Positions 16,838-25,280 of a stretch of 64,000 nt of DNA are shown here, piece by piece. A program made the translations under genes and the position numbers. Positions within the stretch are counted from its first letter, which is position 1, and each line of letters starts with the position of its first letter. The DNA is from WHSW01 sp963846565 (GTDB lineage Bacteria; Actinomycetota; Thermoleophilia; Solirubrobacterales; 70-9). Below the pieces are notes generated by a model. The model did not search any database. It worked only from the letters and a program-made list of their open reading frames with translations, and was not told where the DNA came from. The DNA is taken from the NCBI GenBank assembly GCA_963846565.1, contig CAWJWL010000005.1, positions 1,426,001-1,490,000 of the forward strand, written 5' to 3'.

Positions 16838-18120
16838 CTGTCGCACGACCCGACCGCGCGGCGGAGCTTGATCGTCCGCCCGCCGTCCGTCCTCGCCCGC
16901 ACCCTGACGACAACCGGCGGCCGCACCTTCACCGTGAGGCGACGGCGATTCACCCGCGTGCGGACGCGCGTGCCGTCCACCCAGGCCCGGGCGCGGCGGA
17001 CGCGTTCGCCGCCGCGCAACGGCAGACGTATGCGCACCGCGCAGGGCGGCCTTTCGGCGCACGGCATCGCCGTATCGCTCTTCGTAAAGCGGGAGAAGAA
17101 GGCCCACGACGCCTCGGCGCCGCTCGGACCCTTCGGATCGGTCCACGACTTCCACTGCGGATCGGCCGACCCGCCCGACCAGGAGTGGTCCATGCCGTGA
17201 ATCAGCCAGCGCTCGCCGATCAGGCATCCGGACGGGTCCCTGTAGGTCCTGACCGTGTACGAGTAGCCGCCCGGTACGGCCGCGTCGCTCGTCGCCGCGG
17301 GCGCGAGGCTGATCGGGCCGTCCTGGGCGTCACCGAGCACGAGGTTGTTGGTCCGCAGGCCCTGCTCGAATGCCTTGTCGGCGCACGCCGGGGTGATGCC
17401 GAGATCCGCGCTCCCGCCGATCACCAGCCGCGGGACGATTCGCGCGCGCGGGCCCATCTCCTCGAACGCGAGCCGGGCGCTCACGTCGACCGGCAGCGCC
17501 GCCGGGTTGCCGGCGATGCAGAGGCCGTCCGCGTAGGCGCCGGCGGCCATGATCCCGACCGCGGCATAGAGGTCCGGGTAGGCGGCGGCCATGATCGACG
17601 TCATGAACCCGCCGGCGGACATCCCCATCATGTAGACGCGCTCGGGGTCGATGTTCCAGCGGCCGTCGATCACGGCGTGGGTCATGCCCGCAAGGGCGGC
17701 GGCGTCGCCCTGGCCGCGGTGCTGGCTCGTCGGCAGGGGGAACCTCCAGCACTGCCGCAGCGGGCCCGGCTGGAGTTGACCCGTGGGGTCGAGGTCCGGG
17801 TACAGGACGATGAAGCCCTCGCGCTCGGCGAGCTGGTTGTAGAGGTTCGCCCGCATCTGCTGCTCCGCCGTCGTCTGGCAGCCGTGCACCATCACCAGCA
17901 ACGGCGCCGGACGGCCCGGGCGGTAGGTGGTCGGCGTGTAGACGATGTACGAGTTGCTCAGCGGGCCCGAGCCGTACGTCAGTGCCTCGGTCCTCCCCGG
18001 GTCGGCGGCGTCCGCCTGCGCGGCCCCGGGCACGAGGGCGAGCGTGGTCGCCGCGAGCGCCACGGCGAGGCGCGCGACGTAACGGCTCCGCCGTCCCCAC
18101 TCCTCCATCGCGCAGATCAT
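16834..18120 (-). CDS. Secreted PHB depolymerase-like esterase
   Basis: 428 residues with a signal peptide (VARLAVALAATTLALVPGAAQA). The catalytic domain of the LpqC/polyhydroxybutyrate depolymerase family is seen in APLLVMVHGCQTTAEQQ (oxyanion), MMGMSAGGFMTSIMAA (lipase-box Ser) and IHGMDHSWSGG (His). About 75 C-terminal residues form a basic Arg/Val-rich beta tail (RLTVKVRPPVVVRVRA) found on several secreted proteins of this window. First gene of a three-gene operon that may serve extracellular polyester or ester use. The ATG at 18108 is an alternative start. Confidence 0.82.
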   Translation of the reverse strand: MICAMEEWGRRSRYVARLAVALAATTLALVPGAAQADAADPGRTEALTYGSGPLSNSYIVYTPTTYRPGRPAPLLVMVHGCQTTAEQQMRANLYNQLAEREGFIVLYPDLDPTGQLQPGPLRQCWRFPLPTSQHRGQGDAAALAGMTHAVIDGRWNIDPERVYMMGMSAGGFMTSIMAAAYPDLYAAVGIMAAGAYADGLCIAGNPAALPVDVSARLAFEEMGPRARIVPRLVIGGSADLGITPACADKAFEQGLRTNNLVLGDAQDGPISLAPAATSDAAVPGGYSYTVRTYRDPSGCLIGERWLIHGMDHSWSGGSADPQWKSWTDPKGPSGAEASWAFFSRFTKSDTAMPCAERPPCAVRIRLPLRGGERVRRARAWVDGTRVRTRVNRRRLTVKVRPPVVVRVRARTDGGRTIKLRRAVGSCDR

Positions 18121-18140
18121 AGCTGCAGCACTGCAGCTAT
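18119..18140. promoter_or_regulatory. Perfect palindromic operator between esterase operon and TetR gene
   Basis: ATAGCTGCAG-CA-CTGCAGCTAT is a perfect 10-bp inverted repeat placed exactly in the gap between the divergent esterase start (18120) and the TetR start (18153). Size, symmetry and position are those of a TetR-family operator that would control both directions. Confidence 0.75.
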
Positions 18141-18152
18141 CTTAGGGTTCCA

Positions 18153-18776
18153 TTGAACCAGTCCGCGACCCACCTGCGATCGCCTCGCCGGACTCAGGCC
18201 GAGCGGCGCGCGGAGACCCGCGCCGCCCTCCTCGACGCGACGATCACGTGCCTCGTCACGCATGGCTACGCGCAGACGACCACGGGGCGGATCGCCGAGC
18301 TCGCGGGCGTCTCGCGCGGAGCGCAGATCCCCTACTTCCGCACCCGTGCCGAGCTCGTCGGCGCCGCCGTCGCCCATCTTGCCGAGGAGCGCACACGGGC
18401 CGTCCACGCGCGCTTTGCGGCGCGGCCGGTATCGGTCGACGAGGCGCTGGATGTGCTGTGGGAGGAGCACCAGGGGACGATGTTCAACGCGGCCCTCGAG
18501 CTGTGGGTCGCGTCACGGACCGATGAGGAGCTCCGCCGGACGCTCCACCGCATCGAGCGCGACGTCGCGGCGGCGGTGGTCCGCGAGGCGGAGGCGGCTC
18601 TCGGCTCCGACGCCCGCCGGCCGGGATTTCATCAGGACCTGATCTTCGCCCTGGCCACGATTCGCGGCCTCGCCCTCCTGCAGGTCAGCAACGGCGTCTC
18701 GAGCCGGGCGCTCGACAAGGCCTGGGGGGAGACACGCGAGCGCCTGCTGCGGCTGCTCTCGGCCCCCGCGGGATAG
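18153..18776 (+). CDS. TetR-family transcriptional regulator
   Basis: 207 residues from TTG 18153. The N-terminal HTH is clear: RRAETRAALLDATITCLVTHGY followed by TTTGRIAELAGVSRGAQIPYF. The remaining 140 residues are the helical ligand-binding domain. It is divergent from the esterase operon and separated only by a perfect palindrome, so it most probably represses that operon and itself, with release by an ester or fatty acid-like ligand. A short gap of 7 bp separates its stop from the next small gene. Confidence 0.88.
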   Translation: MNQSATHLRSPRRTQAERRAETRAALLDATITCLVTHGYAQTTTGRIAELAGVSRGAQIPYFRTRAELVGAAVAHLAEERTRAVHARFAARPVSVDEALDVLWEEHQGTMFNAALELWVASRTDEELRRTLHRIERDVAAAVVREAEAALGSDARRPGFHQDLIFALATIRGLALLQVSNGVSSRALDKAWGETRERLLRLLSAPAG

Positions 18777-18783
18777 GGTCGCG

Positions 18784-19062
18784 ATGAGCGGCCCGGCGTC
18801 GCCGGCGACGGCGGCCGCCGATCGGTGCGGGGACGTCAAGAAGGCCAAGAACGTGACCGCGGACGGGACCTCCTGCAAGGAGGCGAAGCGCGTGGCGAAA
18901 GAGTGGCTCGAGTTCTGCCGCTACGCGGGCCGCTGCGTCGTCGACCTCCCCCGCGCGCAGTACGCCTGCCGCGGCAAGGGCAGCGACCCGGTGAAGATCG
19001 GCTGCAAGGAGACCGACAACGGCGCGCGGGTGAAGTTCGAGGTCGACATCCAGCTCACCTGA
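18784..19062 (+). CDS. Small cysteine-containing protein, probably extracytoplasmic
   Basis: 92 residues. Cysteines in ADRCGDVKKAKNVTADGTSC, LEFCRYAGRC, YACRGKG and GCKETDNG suggest three disulfides. The pattern GTSCKEAKRVAKEW and the closing VKFEVDIQL resemble a family of small secreted proteins common in Thermoleophilia-like genomes, usually with a VSCxxAKxVA core. A true signal peptide is not visible, so the real start may be lost or the N-terminus may be truncated. Confidence 0.5.
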   Translation: MSGPASPATAAADRCGDVKKAKNVTADGTSCKEAKRVAKEWLEFCRYAGRCVVDLPRAQYACRGKGSDPVKIGCKETDNGARVKFEVDIQLT

Positions 19063-19069
19063 GCCCGGG

Positions 19070-19948
19070 TCAGGTCGCCTCGAGCTCCTCCGCCGCCTTC
19101 ACCGGCGCGGGGGTCAGCGCGGCGGCGCAGATCACGAGCGTGAACGCAGCGAGGCGGAGGATCACGCCTGCCGGCGTGTCGGGGAACGGCTCCTCGAAGA
19201 CGAGCGGCCCGGCGGCGATCGTCAGCGCGTTCGCCGCGACGCTGGTGAGCGCGATCACCGGGACGGCCTTGCCGATCTGGAGGCTGCGGGCGGAGACGAC
19301 GAGACCCGCCGCCGAGGCGAGGGCGATCACCACGGCGAGCGGGTCGGTGAGGATCCCGAGCCAGCCGGTGTCGCCGATCTCGCCGCTCAGGGCCTTGATC
19401 GCCGTGTCGGAGGCGGCCCAGAAGAGCCCGGCCGCGGCGCCGTAGAGCACGCCCTCGCGGATGGAGGTTCGTGCCGCGAACGAGACCACGATGGCGGCCC
19501 CGGCCACGATCACGATGTAGGCGATCAGGCGCGTGGACTCGTAGTCGGAGTGCGACTCGTCGCCGGTGCCCTCGAGCGTCGCCGCGAGGAACGCGAGGCC
19601 GAGCGCCGCGAGGGCGACGCCGATCCACTCGCGGCGGGTGACCTCGTGGGCGAAGAGGCGGTCGGCCGTCACCGTGAGCAGGACGAGGCCACCGGCGATG
19701 ACCGACTGCACGAGCGAGATCGGCGCCAGGGCCAGGGCGCCGACGTGAAAGCCCCAGCCGGCCATCGCGATGACGATCCCGAGCGTGTACCAGGGGTTGC
19801 GAAAGAGGGCGAGCGAGGTGCTGATCGGGCGGCGCATCTCGACCGGCGGCGAGTCGACGGCGCCGCGGTGCTTGTAGAGGAACCCGAGGATCGACGCGAA
19901 CGCGGTCGCGAGCGCGAGCAGGAGGCCGATCTGGACCGAGACGCTCAG
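19070..19948 (-). CDS. DMT/EamA-type membrane transporter with unusual start
   Basis: Eight to nine membrane helices of the drug/metabolite transporter superfamily. An ATG at 19837 gives 255 residues, but the same frame extends 37 codons upstream and encodes another helix (IGLLLALATAFASILGFLYK) that the fold needs. The only candidate initiator there is CTG at 19948, which overlaps the stop of the preceding gene. The C-terminal EamA repeat is in the last 110 residues. Substrate unknown. Confidence 0.7.
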   Translation of the reverse strand: MSVSVQIGLLLALATAFASILGFLYKHRGAVDSPPVEMRRPISTSLALFRNPWYTLGIVIAMAGWGFHVGALALAPISLVQSVIAGGLVLLTVTADRLFAHEVTRREWIGVALAALGLAFLAATLEGTGDESHSDYESTRLIAYIVIVAGAAIVVSFAARTSIREGVLYGAAAGLFWAASDTAIKALSGEIGDTGWLGILTDPLAVVIALASAAGLVVSARSLQIGKAVPVIALTSVAANALTIAAGPLVFEEPFPDTPAGVILRLAAFTLVICAAALTPAPVKAAEELEAT

Positions 19949-20184
19949 GCTGCGGAGTCAGGATCGCCGTCGTCGGAGGGCGCGGGCTCGGCGACCTCGA
20001 GCTCGGTGTCGAGCCTGATCGCGCGGATCGCGTGCTCGTCCGGCAGCTTCGCCAGGACCTCCTGGATCAACTCGACGATCTCGGTCTGATCGTGACCGAA
20101 GTCATCGAGCAGGCTGCGCAGCGCCGTGTGCGTGATCTTCAGCTGTGCCGGCGTCAGCTCGAGGTGGTAGCGAATCGACTCCAC
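19945..20184 (-). CDS. Conserved small hypothetical protein
   Basis: 79 residues, mostly helical, with YHLELTPAQLKITHTALRSL and a helical heptad-like DQTEIVELIQEVLAKLPDEH. The tail is acidic and disordered. No named family. Its stop overlaps the proposed CTG start of the DMT transporter, and it starts 9 bp after the WS/DGAT stop, so all three leftward genes may be cotranscribed. Confidence 0.55.
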   Translation of the reverse strand: MESIRYHLELTPAQLKITHTALRSLLDDFGHDQTEIVELIQEVLAKLPDEHAIRAIRLDTELEVAEPAPSDDGDPDSAA

Positions 20185-20193
20185 TCCCCGAGT

Positions 20194-21624
20194 TTACGCC
20201 GTGTGCAGCGACTTCCCGCTCTCCTGCTCGGCGGCCTCCGCCGCCTCGGCAAGCTCGGTGAGCGATTCCTCGAACAGCGTGGCGAGCTGCTCGAGGTCGT
20301 GCAACTCGTCGTAGTCCCCGAGAAGGCCGAAGTTGATCTCGCCGTTGTAGCTCATGATCGCGATGAACAGGGCCTGGTTCGGCGGCAGGAAGCCGACCGG
20401 GAAGATGTCCTCGAGCTCGCGTCCGATCAGGTAGAGCGGGAACTGCGGCCCGGGCACGTTCGTGACCACGAGATTGAAGAGGCGGGTGGAGAAGTTGACC
20501 CGCGCGGCCTGGGCGAGCAGGGTCGGCGGGGCGAAGTCGTTGAAGCGCGAGATCACCTCGGCCCCGAGGGCCTGCTTCGACTCCTTCACGTCCTTCATCC
20601 CCTCGCGGCAAAGGGCAAGCCGCTTCACCGGATCCTCGGCGTACACCGGAACCGGGCCGCGAACGGCGGCGATCTGATTGCCGAGCTGGCCGTGCTGGTC
20701 GGAGGCGCGGATCGAGACCGGAACCTGGGCGCGCAGCTCGACCCCCTCCGTGCGGACGCCGCGCGAGATCAGCCAGTGGCGGAGCGCGCCCGCGACGACC
20801 GCGAGCACGACGTCGTTGACCGTGCCGCCGAAGGCGTTCTTGATCCGCTTGAAGCTGGCGAGGTCGTTCCGGACCCAGAAGAAGCGCCGGTGCGAGCCGA
20901 TCGGGACGTTGAGCGGCACCTCGGGTGCGGGGTTGGCGAAGTTCCAGCCCACCTCGCCGACCGCCTCCGCCGCCTCGCCGACCTGGCTCAGCGTCGTCCG
21001 CGGCTGCTCGATCGCGCGCTCGAGCCGGCGCAGGAAGCGGACCGGCGCGCGGGCGAGCGCCTCGGCGTCGCGCGCGAGCAGCTCGGCGCTCGAGGGCGAC
21101 GGGCTCGCGACCCACTCGTGCTCCGAGGTCGCCGGCTCGGGAACCGGCTGCACGTCGAAGAGGACGGTTGCGATGTCGACCCCGGAGACGCCGTCGACGA
21201 GCGCATGATGGGTCTTGGTCACGAGCGCGAAGCGCTTGCGCGTCAGCCCCTGGACGAACCACAGCTCCCAGAGCGGCTTCGTCCGGTCGAGCTGCTGGGA
21301 GAACACCCGCGAGGCCATGTTGCGGAGTTGCTCCTCCGAGCCCGGGGCGGGCAGCGCCGAATGGCGGACGTGGTATTCGAGGTTGAAGGCCGGGTCGTCG
21401 ACCCAGTACGGCCGCCCGGTCGGGGCCGGGGGGAAGGCGAGCTTCTGGCGGAAGCGGGGGACGAGGTGGAGACGCCCGCGAACGTGATCGAGCAGGTCGT
21501 CGTAGCTCGGCGGCGGCCCTTCGAAGATCATCACGCCGCCGACGTGCATGTGCGCCGTCGAGCTCTCGTTCGTGAGAAAGGAGACGTCGAGCGCGCTGAG
21601 GCGGTCCATGTGTCCCTGAGCCAC
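20194..21624 (-). CDS. Wax ester synthase/diacylglycerol acyltransferase (WS/DGAT)
   Basis: 476 residues. RLSALDVSFLTNESSTAHMHVGG is the family start, the catalytic HHALVDG (HHxxxDG) lies near residue 140, and the C-terminal half has FGGTVNDVVLAVVAGALRHWL and VTNVPGPQFPLY. These enzymes esterify long-chain alcohols or diacylglycerol with acyl-CoA to make storage wax esters or triacylglycerol at the membrane. The protein is full length for the family. The start at 21624 gives MAQGHMDRLS; MDRLS is an internal alternative 15 nt later. Confidence 0.9.
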   Translation of the reverse strand: MAQGHMDRLSALDVSFLTNESSTAHMHVGGVMIFEGPPPSYDDLLDHVRGRLHLVPRFRQKLAFPPAPTGRPYWVDDPAFNLEYHVRHSALPAPGSEEQLRNMASRVFSQQLDRTKPLWELWFVQGLTRKRFALVTKTHHALVDGVSGVDIATVLFDVQPVPEPATSEHEWVASPSPSSAELLARDAEALARAPVRFLRRLERAIEQPRTTLSQVGEAAEAVGEVGWNFANPAPEVPLNVPIGSHRRFFWVRNDLASFKRIKNAFGGTVNDVVLAVVAGALRHWLISRGVRTEGVELRAQVPVSIRASDQHGQLGNQIAAVRGPVPVYAEDPVKRLALCREGMKDVKESKQALGAEVISRFNDFAPPTLLAQAARVNFSTRLFNLVVTNVPGPQFPLYLIGRELEDIFPVGFLPPNQALFIAIMSYNGEINFGLLGDYDELHDLEQLATLFEESLTELAEAAEAAEQESGKSLHTA

Positions 21625-21643
21625 GACGCCTAACTTAACGTCC

Positions 21644-22060
21644 GTGGAGTGGACTCGTGACGGATACGTGATCTCCGATGACCCGGCGCGCGTCGACCTC
21701 GACGCCGTCTGGTCCTTCTTGCGGGAGAGCTACTGGTCTCCCGGCGTCGAGCGGAAGACCGTCGCGGCCGCGATCGAGGGCTCGCTCGTGATCGGGCTCT
21801 ACGGCCCTGGCGGCGGGCAAGCCGGCTTCGCCCGCGCGGTCACCGACCGGGCGACCTTCGCCTACCTCGCCGACGTCTTCGTGCTCGAGCCACATCGCGG
21901 CAGTGGCCTCGGCGTCTGGCTGGTCCAGACCTTGCTCGACCATCCGGGGCTCACGGGCCTGCGCCTGATGATGCTGCGGACCGCAGATGCGCACGGCCTC
22001 TACCGCCGCTTCGGCTTCGAGATCGCCGAAGGCGACAATCTGATGAGCAGGCCCGGATGA
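21644..22060 (+). CDS. GNAT family N-acetyltransferase
   Basis: 138 residues from GTG 21644. VFVLEPHRGSGLGVWLVQTLL is the acetyl-CoA loop (RGxGLG) and GLYRRFGFEIAE the closing strand. The opening DLDAVWSFLRESYWSPG is characteristic of a GNAT group with that motif. A TAACTT box 7 nt before the GTG suggests a leaderless transcript. The stop overlaps the following lipoprotein gene by 4 bp. Acceptor substrate unknown. Confidence 0.82.
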   Translation: MEWTRDGYVISDDPARVDLDAVWSFLRESYWSPGVERKTVAAAIEGSLVIGLYGPGGGQAGFARAVTDRATFAYLADVFVLEPHRGSGLGVWLVQTLLDHPGLTGLRLMMLRTADAHGLYRRFGFEIAEGDNLMSRPG

Positions 22061-22959
22061 GGGCGCTGCTGGCGACGCTGCTCGTGTGCGCCACGGCGGC
22101 GGGCGGTTGCGGGGAGGAGGAGAAGAGCGGGCCGGTGGGGGAGCCGGGGCGGTTTGACTCCGAGCGGGCTTTTGCGGACCTCGAGCGCCAGGTTGCCTTC
22201 GGGCCGCGACCGTCCGGCTCCCCCGCGAACCGCCGCCAGGCGAAGTTCATCGCCCGATCGCTCCGAGCGGCCGGGGTGAGCGACGTCCGCATCCAGAAGC
22301 CCCACCGCAACGTCGTCGGCACGATCCCGGGGACCGAGGGCGACGCGATCCTGCTCGGCGCCCACCACGACACGAAGGACATTCCGGCGTTCCTTGGCGC
22401 CAACGACGGCGCCAGCGGGGTCGCCGTCGTGCTCGAGCTCGCCCGCGCGCTGCCGCGCCGCGTGGACGGCCCGTCGGTCCAGCTCGCCCTCTTCGATGCC
22501 GAGGAGGCACGCGGCGAGCGGCCCTTCGAGACCGACGGCACCCGCGGCTCGCGCCAGTACGTGCGCTACGCGGAGGCGGCCGAACGCCGTGGGCATCCCG
22601 TGCAGGGAGCGCCGCCGCTGCGCCGGATCGAGTCGATGATCCTCTTCGACCTCGTTGGCGACTGCGACCTGCAGATCCCGCGCGAGCTCAACTCGGACCA
22701 GCGCCTCTACGGACAGATCGCTGCGGCCGCCGGCCGGGACTCGCCCTTCGGTGGCGAGACGACGCCGATCTCCGACGACCACGTCCCGTTCCTCGAGCGC
22801 GGCATCACCGCCGTCGACCTGATCGACTACACCTTCGGGCCCGGGCCGACGCCGGGCGCCTGGTGGCACACGACCGAGGACACGCTCGACAAGGTCTGCC
22901 CGGAGAGCCTCGACGCCGTCGGCGAGGCGGTCCTCGCGGTGCTTGCGCAGGGGCGCTGA
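22057..22959 (+). CDS. M28-family zinc aminopeptidase-like lipoprotein
   Basis: 300 residues. The lipobox AAGGC near residue 18 predicts a lipid-anchored exported protein. The M28 fold is shown by ILLGAHHDTKD (zinc His/Asp), NDGASGVAVVLELARAL (bridging Asp), FDAEEARGER (catalytic Glu pair), LFDLVGDCDL and the last zinc His in WWHTTEDTLDKV. This arrangement also fits glutaminyl-peptide cyclotransferases. It probably trims peptides at the cell surface. It is translationally coupled to the GNAT gene. Confidence 0.82.
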   Translation: MRALLATLLVCATAAGGCGEEEKSGPVGEPGRFDSERAFADLERQVAFGPRPSGSPANRRQAKFIARSLRAAGVSDVRIQKPHRNVVGTIPGTEGDAILLGAHHDTKDIPAFLGANDGASGVAVVLELARALPRRVDGPSVQLALFDAEEARGERPFETDGTRGSRQYVRYAEAAERRGHPVQGAPPLRRIESMILFDLVGDCDLQIPRELNSDQRLYGQIAAAAGRDSPFGGETTPISDDHVPFLERGITAVDLIDYTFGPGPTPGAWWHTTEDTLDKVCPESLDAVGEAVLAVLAQGR

Positions 22960-23040
22960 ACGCACGCGGAAGGGAACTGGACCAGCCACCCTGAAGGTGA
23001 AGCGGGCCGTCCGGTAGGCGGCCGCGGCTACCCTTTGGGG

Positions 23041-24012
23041 GTGCCGTCCGCCGCCATCAAGCACGTCCCTGAGCGAGTCCTGCTCGCCGCCCCGCGCGGG
23101 TACTGCGCCGGGGTCGACCGGGCCGTTGAGACGGTCGAGAAGGCGCTCGAGATGTACGGGCCGCCCGTCTACGTACGCAAGGAGATCGTCCACAACAAGC
23201 ATGTGGTCGAGGAGCTCGCCGAGCGCGGCGCGATCTTCGTCGAGGAGGAGACCGAGGTCCCCGAAGGGGCGCTCGTCGTCTTCTCGGCCCACGGCGTTGC
23301 CCCGAGCGTGCACGAGAACGCGGCCACCCGGAACCTGAGGACGATCGACGCCACCTGCCCCCTGGTGACCAAGGTCCATGTCTCGGCGCGCAAGTTCGCC
23401 GAGCAGGGCTACGAGATCATCCTCATCGGCCACGCCGGCCACGAGGAGGTCGAGGGCACGACCGGTGAGGCCCCGGAGGCGATCACGCTGGTGGAGACGA
23501 TCGCCGAGGTCGACGCACTCGAGGTCAAGGATCCCGACCGGGTCGCCTTCATCACCCAGACGACGCTCTCGGTTGACGAGACCGGGCAGATCATCGATCG
23601 GCTCCGCGAGCGGTTCCCCAAGATCGTCAGCTCGAAGTCCGAGGACATTTGCTACGCGACCACGAACCGCCAGATCGCGGTCAAGCAGCTCGCCGCGGAA
23701 TGCGACCTGGTGCTGGTGATCGGCTCAACCAACTCTTCGAACTCGAACCGGCTGGTCGAGGTAGCCCGCGAGCATGGCGCCGCCTCGCATTTGATCGACA
23801 ACGCGTCGCAGGTACGCGAGGAATGGCTCGAGGGCGCGCGCACCGTCGGCATCACGTCGGGCGCCAGTGCGCCGGAGGCGCTCGTCGCCGAACTGGTCGA
23901 GTTCTTCCGCGCCCGCGGCACGAGCGACGTCTCCGAGCTCCGTACGGTTGACGAGAGCGTCCGCTTCATGCTCCCGAAGACGATCCGCGAGGAGCTCTCG
24001 GCGCGAGCCTGA
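23041..24012 (+). CDS. ispH: 4-hydroxy-3-methylbut-2-enyl diphosphate reductase
   Basis: 323 residues. The three cluster cysteines lie in RGYCAGVDRAVE, DATCPLVTKVH and EDICYATTNRQ, and VYVRKEIVHNKHVVEEL, SAHGVAP, GHAGHEEVEGT and ITSGASAPE are signature blocks. The enzyme carries out the last step of the MEP isoprenoid pathway, reducing HMBPP to IPP and DMAPP at a [4Fe-4S] centre. GTG at 23041 is chosen because TACCCT ends 6 nt before it, the layout of a leaderless transcript; TTG 23035 would add two residues. Confidence 0.96.
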   Translation: MPSAAIKHVPERVLLAAPRGYCAGVDRAVETVEKALEMYGPPVYVRKEIVHNKHVVEELAERGAIFVEEETEVPEGALVVFSAHGVAPSVHENAATRNLRTIDATCPLVTKVHVSARKFAEQGYEIILIGHAGHEEVEGTTGEAPEAITLVETIAEVDALEVKDPDRVAFITQTTLSVDETGQIIDRLRERFPKIVSSKSEDICYATTNRQIAVKQLAAECDLVLVIGSTNSSNSNRLVEVAREHGAASHLIDNASQVREEWLEGARTVGITSGASAPEALVAELVEFFRARGTSDVSELRTVDESVRFMLPKTIREELSARA

Positions 24013-24028
24013 GGCCGTCCGGCGTCGC

Positions 24029-25177
24029 TCAGCCGCCGCCGTTGACGACCGTCTCGACCAGGTCGAGTACGCACGGGACGAGGCCCACGCAAGCCTCCAC
24101 GGCCGCGGGCGGTGTCGGTGGCGGCACAAGCGGCGGGTCGATCGGCGGCGGATCGGCCGGCGGCGGGACCGGCTCCGCGTCCTCGACGCCCGGTGGCGGC
24201 GCCGGGGGTTGTGGGTAGGTCCCGGGCGCGCTTTGGGGCGACGACTCGGGTTCAGGCGCGGGAGGCGGCACGGCGGCGATCGCCGTCGCGGGTGCCGGGG
24301 CGGGTGCAGCCGTAAAGCCGCTCGCCGGAACCACGCCCGCAGCGCGCGACGCCCCTGGCGCCGTCGCGTGTTTGCCATCCGAGCTGGCTGCGGCTGCGCC
24401 CGAAGACGGCCCGCCGTCGCCCGAGCCGGGCACGAACGCGGCCGAGGCCGCGGCGCCGGCCGGGTCGGATGCCGCGGCCGCTCCCGAGCCGCGACCATCG
24501 CTGCCACCACCTCCGACGCCGGCTGCGATCGCGACAGTGGCGGCGAGCGCGGCGGTGCCGGCGGCCGCGCCCCCGGTCGCGCCGATGCTGCGGATGCGGG
24601 CGAGCCAGCGCGCGGGCGAGAGCAGGGCGGGGAAGGGGATCAGGGCGGCGGCGAGCGCGGCGCGGACCCGCGTCCGCGCGCGGTGGATCGCCTGGCGGGC
24701 GGCGCCCGGCGAGATTCCTTCCATCGCCGCGATCTCCTGATGACCGCGGCCCTCGAGCTCGCGCCCGATCAGCGCTGCACGTTCGGTCGCCGGGAGCTCG
24801 TTGATCGCCGTCGTCAGGCGTCGCACCTCGTCGCGCTCGATCACAGCCTCGTCGATCGGACGGACGAGCAGCTCGTCGCGGAGCGGGGCTGTCGCAACGC
24901 CCCCGCGGAGGTGGGAGATCGCGGTGTTCCGCGTGATCGTGCTCAGCCAGGCGACGAACGAATCCGGCGGCGTGCCGCGCTCGAGGGCGCGAAAGGCGCT
25001 GACGAGCGCGATCTGCACCACATCCTCGGCATCGCTCGGGCCGACGATCGATCGCGCGCGGGAGAGCATCTGCGGGCGATAGCGGCGGGCGAGCGCGTCG
25101 AACGCCTGCCGGTCACCGGTCGCGGCCGCCTCGACCAGCGCCGGTTCGGGCGCGACGCCGCTTCCCTCGCTTTGCAC
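24029..25177 (-). CDS. ECF-type sigma-70 factor with C-terminal membrane helix and proline-rich tail
   Basis: 382 residues from GTG 25177, which has GGAGG 7 nt upstream. Region 2 is about 10-85 (AFDALARRYRPQMLSRA, DAEDVVQIALVSAFRAL), region 4 about 110-170 (INELPATERAALIGRELEG, QEIAAMEGISPGAARQAIHR). Beyond this ECF core lies a probable membrane helix (TAALAATVAIAAGV) and about 160 Ala/Pro-rich residues ending CVGLVPCVLDLVETVVNGGG. The sigma part should direct RNA polymerase; the tail would place a domain outside the membrane. No anti-sigma gene is adjacent. Confidence 0.85.
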   Translation of the reverse strand: MQSEGSGVAPEPALVEAAATGDRQAFDALARRYRPQMLSRARSIVGPSDAEDVVQIALVSAFRALERGTPPDSFVAWLSTITRNTAISHLRGGVATAPLRDELLVRPIDEAVIERDEVRRLTTAINELPATERAALIGRELEGRGHQEIAAMEGISPGAARQAIHRARTRVRAALAAALIPFPALLSPARWLARIRSIGATGGAAAGTAALAATVAIAAGVGGGGSDGRGSGAAAASDPAGAAASAAFVPGSGDGGPSSGAAAASSDGKHATAPGASRAAGVVPASGFTAAPAPAPATAIAAVPPPAPEPESSPQSAPGTYPQPPAPPPGVEDAEPVPPPADPPPIDPPLVPPPTPPAAVEACVGLVPCVLDLVETVVNGGG

Positions 25178-25280
25178 TATGTGCCCTCCATGCCCGTGCG
25201 AATCACCGATCCATCGTGGAATCGCAACGCGAACTCTAAATCTTGGTGATCTTTTGCGCGCCGCGGCGTCATATCTATCG

